From positions 1-64,000 of the IMG/VR virus record IMGVR_UViG_3300044982_000010: DNA of 64,000 nt, one strand, 5' to 3'. This DNA is from a virus. The notes under the pieces were generated by a model. The model saw only the letters and a program-made list of their open reading frames with translations. It made no database searches and was not told the origin of the DNA. A program made the translations under genes and the position numbers. This document shows, in pieces, positions 52,604 to 60,912 of this stretch; positions within the stretch are counted from its first letter, which is position 1; each line of letters begins with the position of its first letter.

Positions 52604-53121
52604 GGGATCGCCACCCCGCCACTGGTAGCGCTGGCAGTGCCTTGCGGATTAAGCGCAGTGCAGGTGACGGTCAGCGTCGTGCCTTGATCGGCGGCAACAA
52701 TGGCGTGGGTGGTGCCGCTGCCACCGTCAATCAGCGCACCATTGCGCCGCCAGCCGTAAGTATAGGTGTTCGGCCCATTGTCCCACTGCCCCGGCGCGGC
52801 GGTCAGCACGTCGCCCACCGCCGTACCCCCAGTAGCGTCAATCGTCGGCAGAGCGGTATTGACGGGCGGACCCACTTGGCCCGCCTCCGACAGCAGCGCG
52901 TTGAGCGCCGGAAGGAACCCGCTATAGTCCAAATCAGGCAGTGCAGGCAGCGCCTTGGCGACCCGCGCCACATTGATCCAGTGCAGGTAATTCCGCTGAC
53001 TATTGGCCATCGTCGGCGCGGGCATCTGGTTGGGAGCCAGCCCTATCGCCGCGCCTACGGCGCGAAGGGCAACCACCCGCGAGCCAAAGTCTACGTCGAG
53101 GATTTCGTCCATCGCAGCCAT
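52600..53121 (-). CDS. Virion protein with Ig-like C-terminal domain
   Basis: 173 residues. The N-terminal half is unknown and helical. The C-terminal half (GTAVGDVLTAAPGQWDN, YTYGWRRNGALIDG, TTLTVTCTALN) is an immunoglobulin-like beta sandwich, common on phage capsid decorations and tails where it binds surfaces. AGGGA site upstream. It overlaps the downstream gene by four bases. Confidence 0.65.
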   Translation of the reverse strand: MAAMDEILDVDFGSRVVALRAVGAAIGLAPNQMPAPTMANSQRNYLHWINVARVAKALPALPDLDYSGFLPALNALLSEAGQVGPPVNTALPTIDATGGTAVGDVLTAAPGQWDNGPNTYTYGWRRNGALIDGGSGTTHAIVAADQGTTLTVTCTALNPQGTASATSGGVAIP

Positions 53122-53233
53122 ATCACATTCCCTAAAGTTTATGCCCGTGACATATCAGAACAGTACGGGAACAGACTTACTCTACCGTGAACGAATCAGG
53201 TACGCACGTCCCACGCACACAAAAGAGAGCTTG

Positions 53234-53521
53234 TCAACCCTCTTGAGTAGCTTTTCCTGAAATTCCCGGCACTTTCTTGCCCGCGTGACCCTTGCCGAAC
53301 ATCTCGCTCGACCCGCCGCCATCGGCCATCCGCACGCCCTCGGTGTAGGCTTCCTTCTCGGGGCCGATCCGATCCGCCACTACGCCGTCCGCGCCGCCGT
53401 TGGAACTCTTCCCCGACACGCCGCTTTCAGCTTCGTGCGCGGTGCCTTTGCCGAACATCTTGGTCGATCCGCCTTTGGCAAAGAAGTCAGGCTTCTCCGA
53501 CCGGCTCATTTCTTTGGGCAT
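53234..53521 (-). CDS. Small KGG/GKG-motif protein
   Basis: 95 residues from ATG 53521, chosen for AGGAG nine bases upstream; an in-frame GTG at 53560 inside palindrome copy 53555 would give GTG-AGT-AAG. It carries FAKGGSTKMFGKG and DGGGSSEMFGKG, two halves of an apparent internal repeat. Unknown, likely virion-associated. Confidence 0.55.
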   Translation of the reverse strand: MPKEMSRSEKPDFFAKGGSTKMFGKGTAHEAESGVSGKSSNGGADGVVADRIGPEKEAYTEGVRMADGGGSSEMFGKGHAGKKVPGISGKATQEG

Positions 53522-53556
53522 CTCTCTGTCTCCTAGATCGAGTTCTAGTTGCTTAC

Positions 53557-53748
53557 TCACGAGAGTTTGCTCTCGTTGCCTCCGCGCGCCTTAGCCGCTC
53601 GCGGTTTGGCGTCAGGCCCGCCAATCCCTTTGGCGTCACGCTTGTCACGCACCACTGGCACGTCCTTGGGCATCTTGTCCACCCCGCCATGCTTAAGCGG
53701 CTTTGAGCTTAAGTTCTGAGTCGAGGTGAACGGACGCGCCTTAGCCAT
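53557..53748 (-). CDS. Small basic KHGG protein
   Basis: 63 residues, Lys/Pro-rich, with LKHGGVDKM and KARGG. Ends in TGA within palindrome copy 53555. Starts overlapping the next gene upstream. Confidence 0.55.
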   Translation of the reverse strand: MAKARPFTSTQNLSSKPLKHGGVDKMPKDVPVVRDKRDAKGIGGPDAKPRAAKARGGNESKLS

Positions 53749-54116
53749 CACTCGAAACTCCCCTGCGGCTTGACACGAGCCTTGGTGTCACCCTTGCTCT
53801 CTCCCCTGACAGAACCGCCTTTCTCGAATTTCTTCGCCCCCAACCCTACGGTTCCTCCTTTGGCAAAGCCGCCAGAACCACCCATGCCGCCGCCACCCGG
53901 CATCGGAGGAGGGCCGGAGCCACCCGGCATCGGGGAAGCAGCGCCCGCGCCCATCGGCGGTTTGGGAGCGGGCGGTCTGGGAGGAGCCGCGCCGATAGCG
54001 GGCGGGGGGCCTCCCATCGGCTTGCCCGCCATCGCTGTTGGAGGTGCGCCCGGTTTGCGTCCGCCGCCGCCCATCTTCGCCATTCCCGGTCCCTTCATTC
54101 CTCTAATTCTCGGCAT
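53748..54116 (-). CDS. Gly/Pro-rich protein with KGG motifs
   Basis: 122 residues. Low-complexity Gly, Pro, Met, Ala, ending FAKGGTVGLGAKKFEKGGSV. GGAG eight bases upstream. Disordered, probably virion-associated. Confidence 0.55.
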   Translation of the reverse strand: MPRIRGMKGPGMAKMGGGGRKPGAPPTAMAGKPMGGPPPAIGAAPPRPPAPKPPMGAGAASPMPGGSGPPPMPGGGGMGGSGGFAKGGTVGLGAKKFEKGGSVRGESKGDTKARVKPQGSFE

Positions 54117-54558
54117 TTGGCTTTCTCCGTCCCATATTCACGGGAGTGCCGTCAAGAAGCGGAAGGCCAAGCGCATCCTCCCAATCCTCCCGCGCCGTCA
54201 CGCGCATGTTCTCGACCCTCGTCACCGGCACCGTGCTGAGACGATCCCGCACGTCACGCCAATCCGCAGGCACGCCGGTCAGCATGCGGTACGCCCACAA
54301 ATCAACCTCATCGAAGGCATAACAGATCAGATTGCCCACCTTGAGCGGGCGCGGCCCCGACTGCCCGCTCTCAAACGCCTCCAGCTTCTGACTGGTCAGC
54401 GCCTTGCCAAACCGTTGCCTGAGATACAAAACCGCATCATCTGACGCGACATAACCAGACGGGATCGCTTCCGGCCATTGCTCGATCAGCGGGCGGCGTT
54501 CTTGCGCCTGCTTTCTAAGCTGTTCGTCCCTCATCGCGTCAGCTAGGCTACGGTTCAT
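54103..54558 (-). CDS. Possible AlpA/excisionase-like HTH protein
   Basis: 151 residues. YVASDDAVLYLRQRFGKALT, then GPRPLKVGNLICYAFDEVDLWAYRML, resembles the winged helix of MerR or AlpA/excisionase-type proteins. GAGGAGG lies inside the portal end. A transcription or packaging role is inferred; a portal-accessory role is also possible. Confidence 0.55.
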   Translation of the reverse strand: MNRSLADAMRDEQLRKQAQERRPLIEQWPEAIPSGYVASDDAVLYLRQRFGKALTSQKLEAFESGQSGPRPLKVGNLICYAFDEVDLWAYRMLTGVPADWRDVRDRLSTVPVTRVENMRVTAREDWEDALGLPLLDGTPVNMGRRKPNAEN

Positions 54559-57092
54559 TGTGGCCCTCCTCCTATCGGCGCACCGCCGCCGTAGTTCGGA
54601 TTGACTGTATTTGTTCTTGGTCCTTGATCGCGGTTTACGCCCATCGGGCCTTGCGGCTGACCGGGCGGCGGTTGGGGGGGTCCGCCGCCACCCGGCGCAC
54701 CGCCCGGTGGACGGCCAGCTTGCGGTGAGCCGGGCTGTCCACCTTGTGCAGGCGGTCCATTCGGCCCCATTGCATGGCCGACCATGCCCTGCTGCTCGGC
54801 CATCGCTTGGGCCTGCTTTTCCTTCTGATCCATCTCTTGCTCGGAAGGAACGATATTCTCGCCCGGCAGACCGATCTCGGTGGCGACGTTTCTCAAGACT
54901 TGGGCGCGGCCCTTCGGCCCAATGATCTGCATGTCAATCGGGTTAGCGGTCAACTGGAGGAACTCAAGCTGACGGGCGCGTTGCGTCTCACGTTGCTGAG
55001 CCACTGCCACGCCCAGCACCCTGATCTTCTCTTCGCCCGTCAGCAAGCCGTCCGTGTCGGTCAGCATCACCATATCCAGAAGCCCGTTCAACACCCCATC
55101 GATGACATCCCTATCGATGTTCGACGCCACCGTCTGGAGTATCTTGGACGAGTTCTGCATCAGCATCGACAGCCCGCTCGCCGTGCGGCCTAAGCCACCG
55201 GCAGGCGGGTTGCCGGTCATGAACTTCGGGATCGCTGAGTGTTCATCAGCCAGACCAGAGAACGCCATATAGACTTGAAGAAGCTCCTGAGAGTTCGACG
55301 CCGGGGAGAAAAACTCGACGGCTTTCTCGGTGTTGTTCCCGAACGGATCAGATTTGACATGCCAGCGCTTCCACGGGTACATGGCTTCGCCGTCCTCGCC
55401 ATCCGAGAGACGGTCGTCGTTGATCACCGCTTGTGGGCCAGAAGAGATCGAGAGGTTATTGACCAGCGCCCTCAAGGTGGCGTTCATCACACTGGCGATA
55501 TCGCTCAGCAGATCGGGAAGCCCGTTCCCACATGGATTGCCCGGCACCTTCTCGAAAGAAGTCAGATAGTAATTGTGACGCTTACGCGGAGAAAGCGCTA
55601 GCTGGACCTTGATAATGTGCCTGCCAATAAGCCACGCGTTGATGAAATAGTCTCTAAGCGGATCGGGTATGCTGGCGGGGTCCATGCCGATCTCCAAAAG
55701 GTATCGGCCTTGGCAATTCCCTTGGAACTCTAAGCATGCGATAAGACCACTCTGGTTGAACCTTGGGTCTTCACGACTTTCAAGAATGGCGCGCTCAGCA
55801 TCCGTTTGGTCCCAGTTATCGACCAAACCGCCTCGACCATATTCGTCAAGGACCGCTCGCACCTCATCGGTGTTGAAGCCCGGCAGGTCCAAGAGGTCGT
55901 TAATTTCAGATCGAGTAAGACGCGAGCGCTGGATGATGTTGGCATCGGCTATGTCCGATACGCCGGGGGTCCAATAAATGTCGAATGGCGATACCCGCTC
56001 CCAGCATAGCATCGGCATGTCCACAACTTGTGGCTTAGCGATCTGCGGTTGTTTGGGAGGGTTACTCGCCTGAGTAAGTGGGCCACCCATCGGCCCCTGA
56101 GTGGAAGGCGCACTGGGGCCGGGCAACGCCTGTTGCGGTTGCCCCGACCACGGCGCTTGATCTTTCGACCATTTGACTTGGGTCTTGATGCGGACGGTCG
56201 GGCCTTTGATACACGCATACGGAAAAAGCGGAAGGTCCACCAAGAACTCTGCTAGTGCAGTGTAGAAACCCCCTTGAGCAAGATGTTCCTGTAGTTTGTC
56301 CTCCGCGATCTTTGCTTGTTGCACCGCCTTGCGCTTAGCTTGTTCTTTGGCATCCTCCATCATCGCATCGTAGACATCTCTGACTGCGGAGGGATCGGGT
56401 AGAGGTGGAGGCGGGGGAGGGGGAGGCAGGCCCGCACCGGGACCGGGAGGCGCAGGTATGCCCGGAGGTATAGCCCCAGCATGTGCGCCCTGAGACGGCC
56501 CCGACGCGTGCGAGGGTATACTGGCGTCAATGAAACTTGGATGTATACCGGCTTGCTGTCCATAGGCATGCGCCGCCGCCGTTCCGATCTGGTGCGCCGC
56601 TTGGGCTTGGGCTGCTTGGAAGTGCGCTTGTACCGCTTGTTGCACAGTCTCTGAGATGTGCTGACCAATCGCCTGAATGATCTCAGGCGGCACTTCCGGG
56701 TCGCTGCTCGGCTCAATCCCCCACGGGCGATCGGTGCCTAGGTAGACATCTCGCAGTAGGGAACTTGTTCCCCTACACTTCATCGCGATGGTGCGGGCGT
56801 ACACGTTCGAGCCGCCGAAGCGCTTGATCTCTTCGATCACGTTCGACTCGTACACCCCGTCGAACGCTCTTAACGCAGCGAGCAACCGATCCGACCAGCC
56901 ACGACCGACAGTATCGCGGTGTCGTCGCATCAGCGTATATTGATCAGTGACGAAACCGGCGAGGCCCTGCGGGGGTGCGCTCTCAGGTGGCGCGTACGCC
57001 TGTGCGCGTGCCGCGTCCATCACTTGTTGAGCCTGCGCTGTGCCGTCCCGCCCTACGACGCGCAAAGCCGGTGCGCCCGGCAGCGCCGCCAT
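54555..57092 (-). CDS. Portal protein
   Basis: 845 residues from ATG 57092. The frame runs to 57149, but a promoter -10 at 57134-57139 would exclude that start, and AAGGA lies before 57092. Features: RRHRDTVGRGWSDRLLAALRAF at about 55-75, disordered Pro-rich insert around 165-240, long mixed core and a Gly/Pro/Gln-rich tail after about 775. Size, position next to the terminase and the tail fit a podovirus portal. Palindrome copy 56064 is read as PLTQASNP in the linker. Confidence 0.75.
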   Translation of the reverse strand: MAALPGAPALRVVGRDGTAQAQQVMDAARAQAYAPPESAPPQGLAGFVTDQYTLMRRHRDTVGRGWSDRLLAALRAFDGVYESNVIEEIKRFGGSNVYARTIAMKCRGTSSLLRDVYLGTDRPWGIEPSSDPEVPPEIIQAIGQHISETVQQAVQAHFQAAQAQAAHQIGTAAAHAYGQQAGIHPSFIDASIPSHASGPSQGAHAGAIPPGIPAPPGPGAGLPPPPPPPPLPDPSAVRDVYDAMMEDAKEQAKRKAVQQAKIAEDKLQEHLAQGGFYTALAEFLVDLPLFPYACIKGPTVRIKTQVKWSKDQAPWSGQPQQALPGPSAPSTQGPMGGPLTQASNPPKQPQIAKPQVVDMPMLCWERVSPFDIYWTPGVSDIADANIIQRSRLTRSEINDLLDLPGFNTDEVRAVLDEYGRGGLVDNWDQTDAERAILESREDPRFNQSGLIACLEFQGNCQGRYLLEIGMDPASIPDPLRDYFINAWLIGRHIIKVQLALSPRKRHNYYLTSFEKVPGNPCGNGLPDLLSDIASVMNATLRALVNNLSISSGPQAVINDDRLSDGEDGEAMYPWKRWHVKSDPFGNNTEKAVEFFSPASNSQELLQVYMAFSGLADEHSAIPKFMTGNPPAGGLGRTASGLSMLMQNSSKILQTVASNIDRDVIDGVLNGLLDMVMLTDTDGLLTGEEKIRVLGVAVAQQRETQRARQLEFLQLTANPIDMQIIGPKGRAQVLRNVATEIGLPGENIVPSEQEMDQKEKQAQAMAEQQGMVGHAMGPNGPPAQGGQPGSPQAGRPPGGAPGGGGPPQPPPGQPQGPMGVNRDQGPRTNTVNPNYGGGAPIGGGPQ

Positions 57093-57133
57093 CCCTCGCT
57101 GTCCTTGTACCCACTTGCCACGGTAACATAAGA

Positions 57134-57162
57134 GGTATACCATGCTCACATAACACTGTCAA
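57134..57162 (-). promoter_or_regulatory. Sigma70-type promoter for the structural arm
   Basis: Minus strand: TTGACA (57157-57162), 17 bases, TATACC (57134-57139). It directs transcription of portal and downstream genes. Confidence 0.75.
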
Positions 57163-57176
57163 GTAGGGTGTGAAAA

Positions 57177-57710
57177 ATGTTTAATTTGACAGCGGACGAC
57201 GAGCAACGGCTGCGCGCACTCGCTGCCGGATTAGCCAAGGATATGGAAGACACCGACAAGCTGCTGGAGCGACTCGGGTTTACACGCGAAGACTACAACG
57301 AACTGGCGGAAACCCGCGCGTTCAAGACTGTCCTCAATCAAGCCCTGAGCGAATGGGAGGGCGCGAGCAACACGCATAAAAGAATACGCCTGAAAGCAGC
57401 GACCAACATCGAGCAGGCTCTCCCCCATTTTTTCCACGCCATGACCGACGACAAAGAGCCGTTAAGCTCGCGGGTGAAAGCGTTCGAGATCGTCGCCCGC
57501 GTCGGCAACCTCGGCAACCCGGACGTGATCCCACCGGGCGGGGGCCAGTTCTTCAAGCTGGAGATCAACCTCGGCGGCGGTCGCGCGCCACTGGTGTTCG
57601 ACAACGTGACGGACACACTGACGGATATTGAATCGGGGGTCGAGACTTACTCACCTGAGTTACCCCAGATCAGCCGGGCATGGACCGGCAGGGAGAGGGA
57701 GCCGCTATGA
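57177..57710 (+). CDS. Small terminase subunit candidate
   Basis: 177 residues. Helical N-terminus (LTADDEQRLRALAAGLAKDM, then RLGFTREDYNELAETRAFKT), long helices, and an acidic disordered tail; the pattern resembles small terminase proteins that recognise DNA ends. The location beside the large terminase supports this. Rightward, opposite to the terminase and portal. Palindrome copy 57649 is read as Y-S-P-E-L. Confidence 0.6.
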   Translation: MFNLTADDEQRLRALAAGLAKDMEDTDKLLERLGFTREDYNELAETRAFKTVLNQALSEWEGASNTHKRIRLKAATNIEQALPHFFHAMTDDKEPLSSRVKAFEIVARVGNLGNPDVIPPGGGQFFKLEINLGGGRAPLVFDNVTDTLTDIESGVETYSPELPQISRAWTGREREPL

Positions 57711-58024
57711 TGGACAATAAGCCCGAACTGAAGACGATCCCCCGCGTCCTAGACCCCAATCAGAAGCTGATCAACCTCGTGCGGGAAGTTCTCAAGGACG
57801 CCAAGGAGGGCAAAATCCACGCTCTCGGCATTGCGGTCGGAAGAGTGGATGACAACGCTGGCTCCGACAACGGGCGCTGCACCGAAACAATATGCGCTGC
57901 GTCTGACGGCTGGCTTCATACGCTGGCCACGGCAGTGAACGGATTGGCGTTTCGGATGAACTACGAGCGCTACAGCCAAGGCAGCAAGCTGCCGGTGGCG
58001 GAAATGGACGACAAGGATGAGTGA
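57707..58024 (+). CDS. Unknown 105-residue protein
   Basis: ATGATG at an ATGA overlap with GGGAG upstream. C-terminal half weakly resembles small phage proteins with CTETICAASDGWLHTLATAV. Unknown function. Confidence 0.6.
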   Translation: MMDNKPELKTIPRVLDPNQKLINLVREVLKDAKEGKIHALGIAVGRVDDNAGSDNGRCTETICAASDGWLHTLATAVNGLAFRMNYERYSQGSKLPVAEMDDKDE

Positions 58025-58310
58025 GTTTCACGTCGGTGATCGTGTGATCAAGCGCGGCGAAGATAGCCAGTTTGAGGGCGAGGTGGTGGCGCTGTTCACC
58101 AAGCGCAACGGCAAAACCCTGCGCTACGTGATCGAGAACGACGACGGCGTGCTGCATATCGCCGGGCCGAAGCAACTGCACTGGATCGCCAAAGGCTTTA
58201 TCGTCACGTCCACGCTAGCGAAGAAATTGGGCGTCGAACCGGACGAGGGGGTCGCAACCGGCTCACCACACGCCCCAGCACCCACGCATAAGCCCCTTGG
58301 TTGCCGGTGA
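58017..58310 (+). CDS. KOW/SH3-like small protein
   Basis: 97 residues. VGDRVIKRGEDSQFEGEVVAL, then RYVIENDDGVLHI is an SH3-like barrel pattern. Its last 107 bases lie opposite the end of the terminase gene in antisense. Confidence 0.65.
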   Translation: MSEFHVGDRVIKRGEDSQFEGEVVALFTKRNGKTLRYVIENDDGVLHIAGPKQLHWIAKGFIVTSTLAKKLGVEPDEGVATGSPHAPAPTHKPLGCR

Positions 58311-59748
58311 CCAAGCAGGCATACTGAAGACAGTCCGCGACATCGCTCCACGGATGAAGTTTCTCAGGCACGGTTTTTTGGTACGTGCCGCCCGACTTAT
58401 CCTGATCCACTTCAAACTTATACTGCCCGTTCAAGGCCGAGACGAGGGTGGGACATCGTGTCCCGTCGATCAGTATGGCGGGTCCACCCGCGACGTTGCG
58501 CCCGAAGAAGCTCTCCACCCCTCGTATGCGCGGGTCAAGGTCGTTGGTCGGCGCTGGCTCGGCGTTCAACCCGCACCCTTTCAGGAGATCAAACGCGTTC
58601 ATCTCAAACAGGCTGTCTCGGGCCATGCCGGTCGGGTCGCCCACCAGCACGACGGGACGGCCAGCGTAGCGTTGCTGGATCAGCACCGGGATCAGGTTTT
58701 GCCTGATGTGAAGCTGTAAGCCGATGTTGTCGCCGGTCGGCCCACGCCCCGGAATTTCTTCTAGGACCAAGAGGCGACCAGAGTGGTCGAGTTGAGTGAT
58801 GAGCGACCACGGCGACCGCCCGAAATCCTGCCCCACCACAAGCATGCGGCTATACACAGGGTCCAGAGGAGTGGGGCTGACATGGTAGTCATATTTGAAG
58901 CTCTCCGCGAACACCGCCGCGCCGGATGGATCGCGCCCGAACTGCGACCACACATACCTCCTGATGTAGTCAGGCGAGCCAACGCTCAAGAGCCGGTTGT
59001 AGTATCCCATGCCCTGCTGGATGCGGCGCGGGTCGTTCTCGTCCAAGAGCATCGTCTCGGCGGTCTGATTGAGATGGGCAAGGTTTTCCGCCCCGTCGAT
59101 CTGCTCCCCGGTCACCGGGTCAAAGCTGGGGTAGACATGCCCGCCCGGCTGATGGAACACCTGCCACTCGGGCGGCGGCTTGTCGAGGAAATTCGCCCAC
59201 GGCGTATGAATGATCGGGGCGTTGGTGTCCATCCAGATGCCTGACCACGTGCAGGCCCCGAACTCGTTATTGGGATAACGCCCGACGCGCCCGGCGATAT
59301 CGCTGAGCAGATCAATGTCAGTCTCGATGCACTCGTTGACGTACGCCGCCGTAAGTTGCAAGCTCAAGAGCCGCTTCACGTCGTCAGGCTCATCCAACGG
59401 GATGAACGGCCATTCGGACACCACATCGCCGTACTCGATGTACAACGTACTTTCCGACACTTTCCAGTCCGCCAAGCACCCAAACCAGCCGCGCACGTCC
59501 TTGAGGACCGTGGCTTTTGCGTCCTTCAGGCTCTGTCGGATGATCGCGATGCGGGAATAGCGCCTGCCATCGGCATGGGAGGGGGCCTGCTCGGCCATCC
59601 TCCGGGCGGCCTCCACGATGCACGCGGTGGTCTTGCCTGATCCGACCGGACCCCAGATCAGCCGTCCAAACGCACTAGACTGAAGGAACGAGGAGATGGT
59701 GGGCGGGGCGTTATAGGTCCACTGCTGCCGTACTGATCCAGTTCGCAT
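58204..59748 (-). CDS. terL: Large terminase subunit
   Basis: 514 residues. Walker A GPVGSGKT at 33-40; a Walker B-like region near LTAAYVNECIETD; nuclease domain with VVGQDFGRSP near 300 and VVLVGDPTGMARD near 370. This ATPase/nuclease cuts and pumps DNA into the head through the portal. The consensus promoter at 59966-59994 lies upstream. The 3' end overlaps the convergent 58017 gene by 107 bases. Confidence 0.9.
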   Translation of the reverse strand: MRTGSVRQQWTYNAPPTISSFLQSSAFGRLIWGPVGSGKTTACIVEAARRMAEQAPSHADGRRYSRIAIIRQSLKDAKATVLKDVRGWFGCLADWKVSESTLYIEYGDVVSEWPFIPLDEPDDVKRLLSLQLTAAYVNECIETDIDLLSDIAGRVGRYPNNEFGACTWSGIWMDTNAPIIHTPWANFLDKPPPEWQVFHQPGGHVYPSFDPVTGEQIDGAENLAHLNQTAETMLLDENDPRRIQQGMGYYNRLLSVGSPDYIRRYVWSQFGRDPSGAAVFAESFKYDYHVSPTPLDPVYSRMLVVGQDFGRSPWSLITQLDHSGRLLVLEEIPGRGPTGDNIGLQLHIRQNLIPVLIQQRYAGRPVVLVGDPTGMARDSLFEMNAFDLLKGCGLNAEPAPTNDLDPRIRGVESFFGRNVAGGPAILIDGTRCPTLVSALNGQYKFEVDQDKSGGTYQKTVPEKLHPWSDVADCLQYACLVTGNQGAYAWVLGRVVSRLRPPRPVRRPISSLAWT

Positions 59749-59847
59749 TCGCTTGCCACGTCTTTCTCGTTCTCCCCCACCCCTTAATCCCCCACCCCTT
59801 AATCCGGCAGGGTAAGGTTTAACTTCAAGCCTTCAGAACGAAAGTTA

Positions 59848-59890
59848 CCCCCAGCCCAAGGGACAGACATCTTGGGACTGGGGGTTTTTT
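59848..59890 (+). terminator. Rho-independent terminator
   Basis: CCCCCAGCCCAAG (59848-59860) pairs with CTTGGGACTGGGGG (59871-59884, one mismatch), followed by TTTTTT. It would stop rightward transcripts that cross the terminase gene. Confidence 0.85.
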
Positions 59891-59965
59891 GCCGCAAGGG
59901 TCTTTTGTGATTGCACCCTTGGTGTTCCCTTCGCCCGTGGCAGGAGCGCGAGTCCACTAATCCTG

Positions 59966-59994
59966 ATTATAGTATGGCGCATGTTGTTTGTCAA
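59966..59994 (-). promoter_or_regulatory. Perfect-consensus sigma70 promoter for the terminase
   Basis: Minus strand: TTGACA (59989-59994), 17 bases, TATAAT (59966-59971). Both boxes and spacing match the consensus. Palindrome copy 60021 sits 27 bases upstream of the -35 box, a plausible regulatory position. Confidence 0.9.
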
Positions 59995-60060
59995 GAGGCT
60001 AGGATGCTTTGGAGTGACTTACTCACATGAGTTTGAAGACTTGAGGGCGGGTTCGGCTTT

Positions 60061-60089
60061 ACTGTATTTACTTGGTGAATACTTGTCAA
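60061..60089 (-). promoter_or_regulatory. Possible second leftward promoter
   Basis: Minus strand: TTGACA (60084-60089), 17 bases, TACAGT (60061-60066). The -10 box matches 4 of 6. It would also read toward the terminase. Confidence 0.5.
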
Positions 60090-60585
60090 GTCGGTCTTCT
60101 GGCTACGATATATCGTAAACTCATATCGATGGGTGGTATTCATATTGTACAGTGGGGGAGTGTGCGATGTTCCCTGACCCAATATTTTGTGCGTTCACCT
60201 AAACGCGCCCACCCCGGTGCCACCCCCCGGTCCAGATGGGGTGGCCACCCCCTGCTTCCCCCCAGAGTAGGCTACGAGGTGGAAACACGTAAAGCCGCAG
60301 TATCCGGCGAAACCTCGGAGACGACCCCTCCACGGGCAGGGTTCGCGGCGCTAGTGCGCTAAGTCGGTGCGTCCGACGAATGTCACTCAGGGGAGTTAGA
60401 AAACGGTGGAGCGCCACCCCTGAAACAACAATGATCTACGCCCATGCCTTGTCCAACGATAAGCTGAGAATGGTGCAAATTCCCACGGTAAGCGGATGAT
60501 GACAAACAAGGCATGACGATGGAAGTGACCAGCCCCGATTAGTTAGCGAGGGCGGATCGTGAGACATCGTGAAGAGTAACTGTGA

Positions 60586-60622
60586 GGCGGCGCGGCTTAA
60601 CCGCGCCGCCTTCAGTTGTTCT
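60586..60622 (+). terminator. GC hairpin, likely terminator
   Basis: Perfect 10-base stem (GGCGGCGCGG 60586-60595, CCGCGCCGCC 60601-60610), 5-base loop, then a T-rich stretch. Precedes the rightward late small genes. Confidence 0.65.
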
Positions 60623-60631
60623 TCCAAGCTA

Positions 60632-60643
60632 ACTCACGTGAGT
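60632..60643. repeat. Most symmetrical palindrome copy
   Basis: CTAACTCACGTGAGTTAG is a perfect 18-base inverted repeat with the core ACTC-ACGT-GAGT, about 30 bases before the 60673 gene. Confidence 0.85.
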
Positions 60644-60672
60644 TAGTTTCGAGGAACAACTGGAGAAAGCTC

Positions 60673-60912
60673 ATGAAAATCCACAAAGGTATGGTGAACG
60701 CCAGAGTAGTCACGCAAGTGACCGCTCACTATCGCCATGCGGTCTATCAGACGCAAGACGCGACAGGAACACTTCCTGCGTTTGGCGTGCAACACGTCAT
60801 GCCCGCGCGTGCAGTGAACACGATACACATTCCGACTGCAACCGAGTCCGCACGTAAGTGCAAACTCGTAAAGTCGGGTGGCAAGCTCGTTCGTCGGGTG
60901 ACCTACCGATGA
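60673..60912 (+). CDS. Small basic protein, unknown
   Basis: 79 residues from ATG 60673 (GGAG 8 bases upstream; a longer frame to 60616 is not preferred). Beta-like, basic, unknown. Stop overlaps the next ATG. Confidence 0.6.
   Translation: MKIHKGMVNARVVTQVTAHYRHAVYQTQDATGTLPAFGVQHVMPARAVNTIHIPTATESARKCKLVKSGGKLVRRVTYR

Larger units (their letters stand above)
59749..60672. other. Long regulatory intergenic region
   Basis: About 920 bases without a gene I trust. It contains a near-tandem CCCCACCCCTTAATC repeat (59775-59805), the terminator at 59848, promoters at 59966 and 60061 (leftward), palindrome copies at 60021, 60385 and 60632, GCCACCCC/GGGGTGGC arms at 60219-60245, a 10-base inverted repeat at 60443-60452 and 60506-60515 enclosing 53 bases, and the hairpin at 60586. 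The open frames at 60072 and 60436 lack ribosome sites and good composition. Confidence 0.55.

Noticed and set aside
57093-57149. Longer portal N-terminus
   Set aside because: It would start inside or before the promoter -10; the ATG at 57092 has a ribosome site and a plausible transcript.
60072-60362. 96-residue plus-strand gene
   Set aside because: No ribosome site, composition unlike neighbours, and it covers repeats and hairpins in a control region.
60446-60512. tRNA gene with acceptor GCCTTGT/ACAAGGC
   Set aside because: A 7-base outer stem is present but no T-arm or anticodon arm.
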